A stretch of DNA of 5,596 bases from Desulfobulbaceae bacterium (GTDB lineage: Bacteria > Desulfobacterota > Desulfobulbia > Desulfobulbales > SURF-16): assembly GCA_024763115.1 (NCBI GenBank), contig JANTGB010000174.1, positions 1 through 5,596 on the forward strand, given 5' to 3'. Every line of letters starts with the position of its first letter. The first letter of the stretch is position 1. The translations under genes and the position numbers were made by a program. Positions 5,584-5,596 of the stretch are shown in pieces. The notes under the pieces were generated by a model. The model worked only from the letters and a program-made list of their open reading frames with translations, did not search any database and had not been told where the DNA came from.

Positions 5584-5596
5584 TGAAGGGTTATAG

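Overview
The window holds one operon-like block of three genes on the + strand, read here as a split, Fe-S-rich glutamate synthase (GOGAT) of an anaerobic bacterium. In typical bacteria the large subunit GltB is a single polypeptide of about 1500 residues (class II amidotransferase, FMN synthase barrel, GXGXG helix), partnered by the flavoprotein GltD. Here the amidotransferase is one gene (406-1548). The FMN synthase domain, carrying an N-terminal 2x[4Fe-4S] ferredoxin module, is a second gene (1506-3146). The GXGXG domain is fused to a GltD-like FAD/NAD(P) oxidoreductase that ends in another ferredoxin module (3247-5583). Split genes and ferredoxin-bearing synthase subunits resemble the archaeal-type GOGAT. 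Moderate GC, strong Shine-Dalgarno sequences and very many Fe-S cysteines suggest an anaerobic bacterium, possibly Desulfobacterota. That placement is inference and was not tested by a search.

Layout: 1-405 is AT-rich and has no credible gene. It holds a perfect 15-bp inverted repeat, an AT-rich dyad and a plausible sigma-70 promoter at 230-258. The first and second genes overlap by 43 nt. The second and third are separated by 100 nt, which carry nested complementary segments around the third gene's ribosome binding site. Only 13 nt remain after the third gene.

Proposed joint function: the amidotransferase releases ammonia from glutamine. The FMN/3Fe-4S-type synthase domain condenses it with 2-oxoglutarate and reduces the 2-iminoglutarate to glutamate. 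The GltD-like half of the third protein supplies electrons from NAD(P)H through FAD and Fe-S clusters, and the ferredoxin modules may offer another entry route. The main novelty candidate is the 2/3 gene junction. Four short segments there (the second gene's last codons, two arms of a 10-bp inverted repeat, and the third gene's Shine-Dalgarno) can pair in mutually exclusive ways, 1:2, 2:3 or 3:4. This could be a coupling switch that opens the third gene's ribosome site only when the second gene is translated to its end.
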